A DNA stretch of 64,000 nt, from NCBI GenBank assembly GCA_029582155.1, contig CM055901.1, positions 3,267,482 to 3,331,481 of the forward strand, in the 5' to 3' direction. Origin of the DNA: Panopea generosa (Eukaryota > Mollusca > Bivalvia > Adapedonta > Hiatellidae). Every line of letters begins with the position of its first letter. The first letter of the stretch is position 1. The notes beneath the pieces were generated by a model, which searched no databases, was not told the origin of the DNA, and worked only from the letters and a program-made list of their open reading frames with translations. Both the position numbers and the translations under genes were made by a program. This document shows, piece by piece, positions 49,490 through 60,427 of the stretch.

Positions 49490-51020
49490 CCGCTACTGAC
49501 GACCTTGGTCCACATAGGGGGCTGGAGCGTGCCTAGGAGACGACCGTGGCCCACATAGGAGGCTGGAGCGTGCCCAGGAGACGACCGTGGCCCACATAGG
49601 AGGCTGGAGCGTGCCCAAGAGACGACCGTGGCCCAAATAGGAGGCTGGAGCGTGCCCAAGAGACAACCGTGGCCCACATAGGAGGCTGGAACGTGCCCAA
49701 GAGACGACCGTGGCCCACATAGGAGGCTGGAGCGTGCCCAGGAGGCGACTGTGGCCCACATAGGAGGCTGGAGCGTGCCTAGGAGACGACTGTGGCCCAC
49801 ATAGGAGGCTGGAACGTGCCTAGGAGATGACCGTGGCCCACATAGGAGGCTGGAGCGTGCCCCAAAAACGACCCACATAGGAGGCTGGAACGTGCCCAAG
49901 AGGCGACCGTGGTCCACATAGGAGGCTGGAGCATGCCCAGGAGAAAACCGTGGCCCATATAGGAGGCTGGAACGTGCCCAGGAGACGACCGTGGCCCACA
50001 TAGGAGGTTGGAGCGTGCCCAGGAGACGACCGTGGCCCACATAGGAGGCTGGAGCGTGCCCAGGAGACAACCGTGGCACGCATAGGAGGCTGGAGTGTGC
50101 CCAGGTGACGACCGTGGCCCACATAGGAGGCTGGAGCGTGCCCAGAAAACGACCCACATAGGAGGCTGGAACGTGCCCAAGAGACAACCGTGGCCCACAT
50201 AGGAGGCTGGAACGTGCCCAGGAGACGACCGTGGCCCACATAGGAGGCTGGAGCGTGCCCAGGAGACAACCGTGGCCCACATAGGAGGCTGGAGCGTGCC
50301 CAGGAGACGACCGTGGCCCACATAGGAGGCTGGAGCGTGCCCAGAAAACGACCCACATAGGAGGCTGGAACGTGCCCAAGAGACAACCGTGACCCACATA
50401 GGAGGCTGGAGCGTGCCCAAGAGACGACCGTGGCCCACATAGGAGGCTGGAACGTGCCAAGGAGACGACCGTGGCCCACATAGGAGGCTGGAGCGTGCCC
50501 AGGAAACAACCGTGGCCCACATAGGAGGCTGGAGCGTGCCCAGAAAACGACCCACATAGGAGGCTGGAACGTGCCCAAGAGACAACCGTGACCCACATAG
50601 GAGGCTGGAGCGTGCCCAGGAGACGACCGTGGCCCACATAGGAGGCTGGAGCGTGCCCAGAAAACGACCCACATAGGAGGCTGGAACGTGCCCAGGAGAC
50701 AACCGTGGCCCACATAGGAGGCTGGAGCGTGCCCAAGAGACGACCGTCGCCCACATAGGAGGCTGGAACGTGCCAAAGAGACAACCGTGGCCCACATAGG
50801 AGGCTGGAACGTGCCCAAGAGACAACCGTGGCCCACATAGGAGGCTGGAGCGTGCCCAGGAGACAACCGTGGCCCACATAGGAGGCTGGAGCGTGCCCAG
50901 AAAACGACCCACATAGGAGGCTGGAGCGTGCCCAAGAGACAACCGTGGCCCACATAGGAGGCTGGAGCGTGCCCAGGAGACAACCGTGGCCCACATAGGA
51001 GGCTGGAGCGTGCCCTGGAG
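49490..51020 (-). repeat. GC-rich 41/35-bp minisatellite, open in all three minus frames
   Basis: The unit (on +) contains CACATAGGAGGCTGGAGCGT followed by GCCCAGGAGACGACCGTGGC, 41 bp in all, about 38 copies. A second unit type lacks 6 bp (CCCAGAAAACGACCCACATA), giving 35 bp. As both lengths leave remainder 2 on division by three, a minus-strand reading frame passes through three phases (…LGTLQPPMWATVVSWARSS…, …LLCGPRLSLGHAPASYVG…) and none has stops. Frames of 569 (50994-49285), 434 (51083-49779) and 404 (51034-49820) codons are therefore open. GC content is far above that of the surroundings. No signal peptide or known domain was seen; coding status is doubtful. Confidence 0.93.
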
Positions 51021-51474
51021 ACTAACTGCTCCACAACTGCTTAAAGAGTGATAAAACAAACCCCGGTCTGTAATAAAATTCATAACAGGAACTTACAGGT
51101 TAAACTAACTGTAACGTATACAAGATGAGACCATCACGAATTATCACATTGGACCGCTACCCAGATGTTAAGATTTAATATATAAAATCTAAGTCAATGT
51201 ATCTGGGAAGATCTTGTATAAACCATAGTTACTATATCATAAATTGTATCAAACAAAAACAATGATTCATTAATAAAAAAATGGTGAAGAAAGATGTAAG
51301 AGTAATTACAAATTATCCGAGCATATATGGTCGAATATCATCGTATAACAAAATAACGAAATACATATTCCATAAGTCGCCAGAGTTTTATGTTTTGTGT
51401 CCGTCTAAATTAAAAACTGTACTTTTTCCCATAGACAATAAACATTTCTTATTGATGGCTATCTACTACACTCA

Positions 51475-51840
51475 ACCGATGTAGAAACGCAAAGGTTGTA
51501 CAATGATGATTTTAATACTGTAAACACCATTATAATTTATTCAAATTTCAAACAATATAAAACGCACAAACAAGGGAAATTTCATAGATATGTCGCAATA
51601 AATTGGCACATAATAAAGTTCTGAATGCCATCAATGCTTCATGTCAGATTAACACCTAAAATTAACCGATTTAGAAACGCAAATGATATCCAATGATAAT
51701 TTTAATAATGTTAACACAATCCAAATTTATGCATATTTCATACACAACATTAAAAATTAAAAAGCATAATCTGTGCAAATTGCAATGATATATTATAGGC
51801 TAACGATAACGTCTTGAACGCCATCGATGCTTCTTGACAA
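51475..51840 (+). repeat. Diverged two-copy tandem repeat of about 180 bp
   Basis: The phrases TTAGAAACGCAAA (51661-51690) and TGTAGAAACGCAAA (51480-51494), AATGATGATTTTAATA/AATGATAATTTTAATA, and TGAATGCCATCAATGCTTC/TGAACGCCATCGATGCTTC recur in the same order at a spacing of about 180-195 bp. It lies upstream of the transposase remnant. Confidence 0.7.
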
Positions 51841-51864
51841 AATCACAAATAAATACCACATGTA

Positions 51865-52398
51865 TGACCCCCACTCGCAAATCACGCCTCATAGACGACA
51901 CTATGGTAGTTGTACGGGGATTGACGTGTCGTAAACCACGTCAAGGTGCGATTCTTACCGACCAACACAACGCAACCCGTACCAGACGGGCAAGGACGTA
52001 CCAGCGGCTCATCCAAAAACAGGGGTGGGGTCAGTCCTCTTTACTGACGAGTCTAAATTCAACGTCAATATTTCTCCGGCTGTAAATGAGTGCATCGTGC
52101 AAGACACAGACGTGGCGGACAACCCTCCGACAAAATGAAAAGAGACGTACCACGGATTTGGTTGTGTTGGACAGGAACGTCACCGCCGATTCGTTCACTG
52201 AATCCCGTTATCATGTCATGCATGAGGCGCCATTTTCAACGTGCTGGTAGAATCTACCAACATGATAATTCCCATGCACGTCACGCACGGAGGACGACTG
52301 CTTACCTTCAAACAAACAACGGTCTTCTGATAGATTGACCCGCGTTATCCCCAGGCATGGCTCCTTCTGAGCATGTCTGTGATGAGTTCGGACGGCCA
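51865..52398 (+). pseudogene. Decayed Tc1/mariner-type transposase
   Basis: Fragments in different + frames follow the order of a DDE transposase of the Tc1/mariner superfamily. First comes an Arg-rich stretch ending TRRARTYQRLIQKQGWG. Then VLFTDESKFNV (first catalytic Asp) follows near 52035 after a frameshift. Next comes YQHDNSHARHARRTTAYLQT (second Asp region) near 52257, then a stop and a WPALSP/IEHVWDE-like remnant (third acidic position) near 52340-52398. The N-terminal DNA-binding domain and inverted termini were not found. Many stops and frameshifts show it is dead. Confidence 0.75.
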
Positions 52399-52399
52399 G

Positions 52400-53077
52400 T
52401 GTAAAATTAACTTTTGAGCAAAACAGTCGTTGAAAACTGATCAGTGTTAAATTTTGATCAGATATGGGGTCCTTTTTAAACGGTTTGTTAAATATTAGCA
52501 AAACATGTTGCAACAATTAAACACAAACAATGGTAAGCTTTGTTACGATCGGTTGCTATGATTACAAATGGTTGGTATAGCAGTAAGTGATAATTAAAAA
52601 AATCCTTTTCAAATTGACATTGACAAAATCCATGCGAACCATTTGATTTAATCTTATGATTATATAATGCAAGGCAACTTCCTTTAATAGCAATGTACAA
52701 TCTGCGTTCTCGTTTATATTTAAGCTGTTAAAATATATTATCCTATTACAAAAAAGGTAATGCATTGCATCGAAAATAGGAAGGTATTGGTAGAAAAACA
52801 AGACCGTAAGACAGCGCTGATTCGTACTGCTTTGTCAATAAATACTAAAGTCCTGACCAAGTTATAGGTTTTGTTACACTCATGCATATTTCACACACTA
52901 GTGAGTGCTATTAAGTCCTGGGTTCTATATCTGTTTCTGAGTTATTAAACGTTTTAAGTGAGGAAAGAAGTTGAACCAAGATGTTTGTTTGTGGTTTGTG
53001 GTTGACACTTCAACTCTTAGTGTAACAAAAATATTGTTCTACACTAAGGTGCGATATGTGACATATCGTTGCAATAT
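52400..53077. other. AT-rich non-coding sequence
   Basis: No gene or repeat recognised beyond short homopolymers. Confidence 0.45.
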
Positions 53078-53126
53078 TTGTGTGTGTGTGTGTGTGTGTG
53101 TGAGGGGGGGGGGGGGGGGGGGGGGG
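53078..53126 (+). repeat. (TG)n followed by a 23-base G run
   Basis: About twelve TG dinucleotides, then A and an uninterrupted run of 23 G (53104-53126). A G run of this length can form G-quadruplexes and is also a place where assemblies often err. Confidence 0.95.
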
Positions 53127-54319
53127 TAGTGTTAGTTACTTAGTGTAACAAACATATACTTATTGTTGAAATACGATATATACCAGAGTTTGTGCGTTTT
53201 ATATTGATATTGCTGTGTTTATGAATATTTGTTAAGTGTCAATAATGATGTATTATTACATTCGATGCAATATTTATTTGGTAAATCGGTTGAGTGTAAC
53301 ATGTTTTGCAAGTGCTCTTTTCTTTTTGTACACAACACTTTTTTAAAGAGCACAAATGTTATTTATATGTGCAGAAGTATCATATTCGTGTGGAATACTT
53401 TCGTTTACCCGCTAGTAATTATATTTATATTTTAACGTTATTCTTAATAGCAATGTATTATAATATTATGTGCAATACTTTGTAGTTATTGTATTGTCTG
53501 GAATCCCGCCATCACGCGCACTTTAAAGTATAGATGTATATATGTATAAATTGTATTATTCTTAAATGTATTGTATTTGTTCTAAATACTGTCTAATTAT
53601 TTCAGAAGATTATAGCAGACCAGAGCATAGATAGAAGATAAAAGCTGAACAATACGTAAATACAATGCTACCGAGAGCAGATGTGACAATAGCAATATAT
53701 GTAAAAAAGGTAAAACTGAAACTTGGTTTAATAAGAAAAATATTTGATGAATTATGTATTGGAATGACATTAGAATATTCATTAGTTATCTGATCGCCAA
53801 TCTTGAAGAAAGTTGCATAGTTGCAATTGAAATGTACAACGTCGTATATATCTTTATTTCCTCCAAATCATACAGGAGAGCATACAAACAATAATATACA
53901 TTGTTGACAAAAGACAAATGAAAAACAGGTAATACTATACAGATTGAATACATATATAAAGTACCGATCATTTACAATTGACAAAACGATATACAGTCTA
54001 TTTGATAGCTATAATATCATGCACGCACACAAACAAACTCGCTCGCACACAAACACACTCACTCACGCACGCACACATAAATACACAGACTCTAAATGAA
54101 TTATCTTCATATGAAATAACCCTATCGAAACGAAAATTAAGAATTATTAACATGAAAAGCAAATTCATTTGAATCCATATTGGTACATATTCTCTTTATA
54201 ATATGGCTACATTATCGAAACGAAATATAAGGTAGCCATAGAGAACGTTTAATATGGTTTAATAAGCCAGTTTGCACGATTTTGATTAATATTTGATAGT
54301 TTATTAACTGCATGACATA
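53127..54319. other. AT-rich sequence, in part the 3' flank of the left LINE
   Basis: No gene recognised. 54018-54085 is a CACA/CGCA-rich low-complexity tract. The 3' end of the minus-strand LINE should lie somewhere here, but no tail or target-site duplication could be fixed. Confidence 0.4.
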
Positions 54320-57300
54320 TTACTTATAACTGCAATACCACATGTTATGAAATGCTAAAACACATATTTTTAAACAGTCCAAGCTGTCTTTTTCATTTAA
54401 GAAATATTTCATTCCTGTAAACATATGTATTAATTGTACCCGTGTTGGCATATACATTATATAGCAAAACAATTTTACACCAAACCTCACATATAATTGT
54501 TGCCATAAATTATCCCGTTTGCTATTGTTATAAATACAATCAAGTAGAACATGTTCAACTAAGTATGAAGATGGCAATCCACATTTGGAACAATTTTGCT
54601 GAAATGGTCTTGAGAAAAACCTACACATTATATATGCCATTGTACTACATGATTCTGTATAAATCCTTTCAGTTTTACTCAGTTTCCAGAGTAAGCACAA
54701 ATCAAAGTTACAATGGATAAGATTGAATCCATTGAGAGATTCATCATTTTGACATCTATTTAGTAACTGTTTGTTTTCGAACCCATAAACAGCAGTATTT
54801 ACTATTTTTTTTCCATTGAAATATTGACGGAAAAACACTTGTCTGAGAATATTCATCTAAGTACGATGAAATATCATATTTTTCACAAACAATTTTTATA
54901 TCGGCAATGAAACCTTTAACTTTAGTAGGTATTAACTTATAGTCAAATAAACGATTAACAAATATTTGCTTTGCTATGAAGTAGGGTGACAACCTACAGA
55001 GCTGACCTAAAAATATAAGTTTTCTTTTATCAATTTCAGCTTCCATTGATAGGCATCCTAACATACTTAGTACTACGTCTGTTCTTGTATACTTTGGTAT
55101 TGACTGAATGTATTTTAAACAGAACCTATGTGCTCTTTCAATAGTAAGTATATGAGCATTAGTAAGATTATGCCATAGCTCACAGCCGTACAAAGCTTTC
55201 GGCAAGACAACCGATTTATATATTTGTTTTGCCGTTGCTGGGTGAATTCCCCCAGAATATACGCCACAATTTATTATATTTAAAAAGGTACTCCTAATTT
55301 TGTAGTTCGCTTCCTTTATAATGTCATTATTATTCTCGTATTTATTGAAAAGCACACCTAAATGTGTATACTGCTCCACTTCATCTACTTTACTGTCCCC
55401 AAGAATCCATTTACGTGTGTTTAATTTATATTTATTGCGTGATTCATGAGATATAATGACCGAGCAATTAGAAGCATTGTAAAAATAATGTTGTTCGATA
55501 CCATATTTGTAGCAGATATCAATCATGTGACTTAACCCAGTTTTAGATAAAGATAATAAAACCATATCAACAGCTGATGTAGGACAGGAGCAATTAATAT
55601 TGTACATATAAAAACCATATTCTGAGGCTACTAACTTATCCATAAGATCATTTATAAAGACGATGTACAGAAAAGGACTGAGAATCCCTCCCTGTCTGGT
55701 ACCTTGTAATACTGGGAACCAGTCTGAAAAATGACCTTGGTTTCTGACACAACTGGTCATATTGGTATATAAATTAAAAACAACTTTAAGAATGTATAAC
55801 GGTAATCCAAATTTGAACAATATTACCATAAGAGCCTCATGCCAAACGGTATCAAATGCACGGCGTACATCTAGAAAAGCAATATTTAATTGACTGTCAT
55901 TTTCTTTAGCGAAGTAAGAGCATTCACGCAGAACAAAAGAAGTCATCATGCAGCCAATACCCCGTTGAAACCCACCTTGTAACTTATTAATTTTCTGATA
56001 CGCACAATCGCGTTCAATTCCATCGAGTAGTACAGATTCATATAATTTTAACAGTACTGATGAGAGAGTAATTGCTCGATAACTATTCGGGTCAGTCTTT
56101 GCCTTTTTACCACCTTTGTATAAAAGTATGATTATACCTTTCTTCATATCATTTGGCGTATGCGCATATGTAGTCATATTTTGAAATAGTTTTGCTAAGA
56201 GTTTCAGTACTATTTCACCACCATAGGTAATATTTTCGTAATAAACATGATCCCACCCGCAAGCTTTAAACTGTTTTGCTTTTCGGCAGGCTACAAGCAC
56301 TTCGTTAGTACTTATAGACGGAACATTTGTGTATGTTACATGCGATAATAAGTTATTTATCGAGTGGTATTCACTTTTGTAACTGTCATTTATTAATCCA
56401 TCATACACAATAGGATTATCAGGTGTGTATAACTCTTTAAAAAAATACCCCCATTGAATTGTATTTGATTTTTGATCCCGGTATGTGGTGCCATTAAATT
56501 TCATTTCTGTCCCAGGTGACATGTTTGATTTTCTCTTTCTGGAATTAATAAGCTTCCAGAATGAGGCACTATCAATTTCTGCAGCTTTATCTGTTTCTTC
56601 ATTTTGTTTCTGTAGATAGAGTTCAACTTTACGTCTGTGCAATTTTCTAAATAAACATTTCGCCCCTTTATATTTATTATAAGACAAAAATGATACTCCC
56701 CTAGGTTTGCCCTCCCCATTCCAACTTGTACGTTTAGTTGTCATACACTTATGTGCATTTCTTAGTTCTTCATCCCATTAATGCTTCAAAAAGTGTCTGA
56801 ATTTTGTCTTAGGGATACATGCATCAGTAGCATTATTGAGGGAATTAACAATTGTTTTATATAGGTTATCAATATCTGAGGTCGATCTAATAGCGTTATT
56901 AAGGAATTTACCACAATGTACATCATTTTCAATATAATATTTATATTCCGTTACATTTTCTTCACGGATTTTACGCCAGTTTACTCTAAGTGGCATATTG
57001 CTCTCATCGAGTTCTGCGATACACGGTAATGTGATATTACAGAGCACTGGTCTGTGGTTTGATACATTTAACGCATCATCATCCGGTATCGAACAGGAAT
57101 TAATAAGATCTTTTTTCTCGACAGGAATGATACATTTAACGCATCATCATCCGGTATCGAACAGGAATTAATAAGATCTTTTTTCTCGACAGGAAATAAT
57201 ATATGGTCAATCAGTGTTTCAGATTTTCCATTATAATTAACATATGAGAAGGACATCCCTGTGCACTTGCACGTTGATGTTACAGATAAAAGATTATTAT

Positions 57301-57828
57301 CTAATACAAACTTGCTTAAACTATAGATTCTAGAGTCTATGGGCTTAGCGAATGAACTTCTTGACAATAACCAGTCCCTTATCACTATACATACTTAAGA
57401 TATCCTCAAGTTTATTAATATAATCCCTATATTTCTGAATAGGGTGATTTCGGCATGGCAAGTAAACTTGAAAAATATACAAGCAATTGCATGGGTTTAA
57501 TATTAATTCTATTCCAATTATTCTGTCATCATCTGTAGAAATGGTTGAGATCATATGATCTATTTTTTTTATGCCATAAAATCCCCACACCACCTTTACC
57601 AACTTTGCGTCTGCTTGGTAAAATCAGATCTGCATCAGCAACTGCATGAGCCCTATAGTTGTTATCAATGCTGTCTAAAAAATGCAAATCTTTATCATAC
57701 AACCAGTGTTCAGATATACCACAAATATCAATATTACTATTATTTAACATAATTACGAGATATGTTGAACTGGACATTATGCCTGTAGCATTCCATGTCA
57801 TTAAATTTAAATTGTTCAGACTAGCCAT
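54320..57828 (-). pseudogene. LINE ORF2 (APE endonuclease and reverse transcriptase), broken
   Basis: The endonuclease part (57828 to about 57060) starts TWNATGI and has SEHW. It is broken by frameshifts near 57560 and 57365 and by a 68-bp tandem duplication (57061-57128, 57129-57196). An in-frame TAA lies at 56778-56780. The long frame 56744-54756 holds the reverse transcriptase: motif A FLDVRRAFDTVWH, motif B GTRQGGILSPF, motif C altered (SAVDM where FADD/YADD is expected). A frameshift near 54800 leads to a last segment (54856-54320) with the zinc-knuckle-like CSKCGLPSSYLVEHVLLDC. ORF2 would nick target DNA and copy the element RNA, but this copy cannot do so. Confidence 0.88.
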
Positions 57829-57867
57829 TATGTTTTGATAATCTTACAAACTGATATATTGCGTGAG

Positions 57868-59867
57868 CTAATCTATACACTCATCTAAATACTCGTACGG
57901 ATTGTAATCATTGAAACCGTGGTACGAGTAGTCATTATTACTCACAAAGCCATTATCTGCATAACGGTTTTTGTAGTGACTATACCCTTTCTTTTGTGAC
58001 GGACCGTTATGTTTATCCGAATTGTACCCACGCCTCGTTAACCATGGGCGGCAAATGAGACCTCTGGGCCAGAAGTACGGCAGTTCTACTAGTGACGCAT
58101 TATCATCGTCCTCTACATTTAGACGCACGACAACAGAATTGTACTTTCTGTTTCTAAATATAGTAACCCTTGTTACTTTAGGTCCGCGAAATTTAACATA
58201 GGAGTACACTTTCGCTTCCGTTACAGATTGGTCAAAACCACCAACGTAATACCTTTTGGGTCTTTTCTTTACGCACTGAAACAAGTCTGAGTCTTCAGTA
58301 GACTGACCTGCATCAAAATGCCTGTCGTGGGCATTACGGTCCGAGATTCTAACCGAGATATTTGATGGTTTCCCGATAGTAGAATAAATGTGCGCAAAGT
58401 CAATAATGTTATTTAGAGATTTTTTCTTTTTAAGTTTAACCCGTCTTGGTCTGAATTTGTTGCCGTAATTTTTACTTTGAACAGCATCCTTGTAAGATAT
58501 ATCTGATGCAGATTGTTCCTTTCGCGGGACAGTGCTTACATTTATTGGAATAGGAACATTTCCATAAACAAATTCGTCCTCCATTTCTCTGTCATCAAAC
58601 AGTGTGTCGGCCATTTTGTACGCAATGAGCGGAGACAAGGAGCCGCTGATCGGTGACTCAGATAATGGAGGAGGAATTAACTGGGATACACCTGAATCTT
58701 GGGGTGGTAAATTCGGAAATTCAGTAAGTGACATAACATCCAATTCACCACCGTCTACAGGAGCTGGCATCCCACTTTCGGTTGTTTGATTACCACTATT
58801 ACCATTGTCACAATAGTCACCTATATCTGTATTTAACACGGTATTTACATTATTACTCGAAACTTCTGTGTTATACAATTCATTGTCATTGGCTGCTTGA
58901 TGGACAGTGCCTGTTGCAGTTGGCATCGCCACCACTTCACCAGAGTTTAATGTTTGAGCATATTGATCATTGCAACACTTACTTCCAAGCAAAATCACAT
59001 TGTCTTGGAGAGTTCTCAAGCTTTGGGATAAATCTAGCATACTTTGTTTGATATGTAACATATCTTTGTTTGTATTGTCACTTACACGGATATCACATAA
59101 GCTACTTTTTAAGATGCACAAGTTTTCTTCAGTACTTTCTTTTAGACATTCAATATCAACATTGTATTTTCAATATCGCGAATCTGTGCTGATCTAGACG
59201 TTTCTAACGCTACATGTCTCTGTTATAGTAAAAACATGTCCGCTTGGACTTGTGATACAATTTTATTTGTAATTGTACTTTCAGTTTTACACGAGCACTG
59301 GCACGCCTCTGTGTTAGTATGTGCACTAAGTGTTGGGGAATGGTTCTGTTTAGCTGGAGTTGCTCGAGAAAGGGACGCTGATTGGGATCTGGGTCTGGGT
59401 CTGGGTTTGGAAGTGCTGAGTAGGTCTTTCAGTGCTGAAAAATCATCACCTTCAATTACACCTAACACAGAATGTATGTCATTCGCAAGTTTAACTGCAA
59501 TCGACACACCTTTCCTTGTAAAGACTCGGCGTTTTAACTCTGCCTGCAATCTAAAAGGGAAGTCATCATCTTCTCTCAGAGTGTTGAACAGCATCTCTCG
59601 GGTTTCTTCAAGTTTGGTTTCGCATGATGCATAATCTTTCAATAAACAAGCAACAAACAAGTCACCAGGAAAGTTCCGATAGAGCGAAACAAGACGGTTA
59701 TATGTCTGCAATTGTGCCGTCACATTATCATCGAGGTCCACATTGTCACACGGAAAATCGTGCGGGGGTGACACCGGTAAATTTATCGGTATCTTAACTT
59801 CCGTATTGTCCGTTAACATCACAGGTTCCAGTTCACATAACTGATTACTGGAGAAACTGCCCGACAT
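57868..59867 (-). pseudogene. LINE ORF1, broken by one stop and one frameshift
   Basis: The N-terminal segment 59867-59223 (MSGSFSS start; conserved REDDDFPFRLQAELKRRV helix block) ends at a TAA. Reading resumes in another frame from about 59165, giving 59121-57868. The latter carries a low-complexity middle and a C-terminal RRM-like block RRYYVGGFDQSVTEAKVYSY…FWPRGLICRPWL. Such ORF1 proteins bind element RNA. It aligns along its length with ORF1 at 60428-62311, except that the coiled-coil region is where the lesions fall. Confidence 0.82.
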
Positions 59868-60427
59868 TGTGCATTTATCTTGCTAAGTATACCTCTATGT
59901 TAATACACGTGTTACATTGGTGTACTTTATACAAACACACAATTACTACACATTAATAAGCACGCGATAAGCATTCGTGATTTGAATATTGGATTACATG
60001 TGATAAAAATTATATGGGCATGTTCGTGAATGTATGGACAGTAAGATAAGGTAAACATTTGAATTAATTTCGCTCTGCATGTGCAGAAAACAATGAAAAT
60101 CATGAAAACAAAAGATAACAATGGGTACATAAATTGTATGTGGTTAAATTTTCACATCCAGTAACCGATCAATACAGGATAAACTACAATAGAAATGTGT
60201 AGTATTTGCCCTTGGGGCAAATGTCCCTTTGTTCGTGTGACTTATGTTTTCAGTGCTAATATAAGATACAGTACATGAATCTGAACTTTATATTGTACTG
60301 TGCTGTGTATTAAAAACAAAATTGAATTGGTAATATACAATCACGCTAACTGGACGTCGTTCTTACGCTGTATAAATTGATACAACATTGTTTATAAAAT
60401 TATACATAATAACTTATATCAAGGACA
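59868..60427. other. Intervening region between two head-to-head LINEs
   Basis: The 5' leaders of both elements lie here. They show no clear similarity to each other, so the pair is not a simple palindrome. No gene recognised. AT-rich with a CCCTTGGGGCAAATGTCCC near-palindrome at about 60210. Confidence 0.5.

Larger units (their letters stand above)
54320..59867 (-). mobile_element. Left LINE (APE-type non-LTR retrotransposon), decayed
   Basis: Reading on -, ORF1 (59867 to 57868) is followed after 39 bp by ORF2 (57828 to 54320), with endonuclease then reverse transcriptase and a C-terminal C..C...H...C motif. This is the layout of the APE-type LINEs (CR1/Jockey-like range; clade not fixed). 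ORF1 and the ORF2 start match the right-hand element on + at protein level, with clear divergence, so the two belong to one family or sister families. Ends and target-site duplications were not found. Confidence 0.85.

Noticed and set aside
49285..50994. 569-codon minus-strand frame as a gene
   Set aside because: Made of the 41/35-bp minisatellite, with all three frames equally open; no domain, and the unique tail of about 70 codons is not recognisable. Kept only as a finding.
51281..51484. 67-codon plus-strand ORF
   Set aside because: No recognisable domain, no splice or promoter context, AT-rich; not supportable as a gene.
52211..52516. 101-codon minus-strand ORF
   Set aside because: Lies antisense over the decayed Tc1/mariner-type transposase; no independent support.
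58604..59051. Plus-strand ORFs across the LINE ORF1 region
   Set aside because: Antisense shadows of the minus-strand ORF1; no domain.
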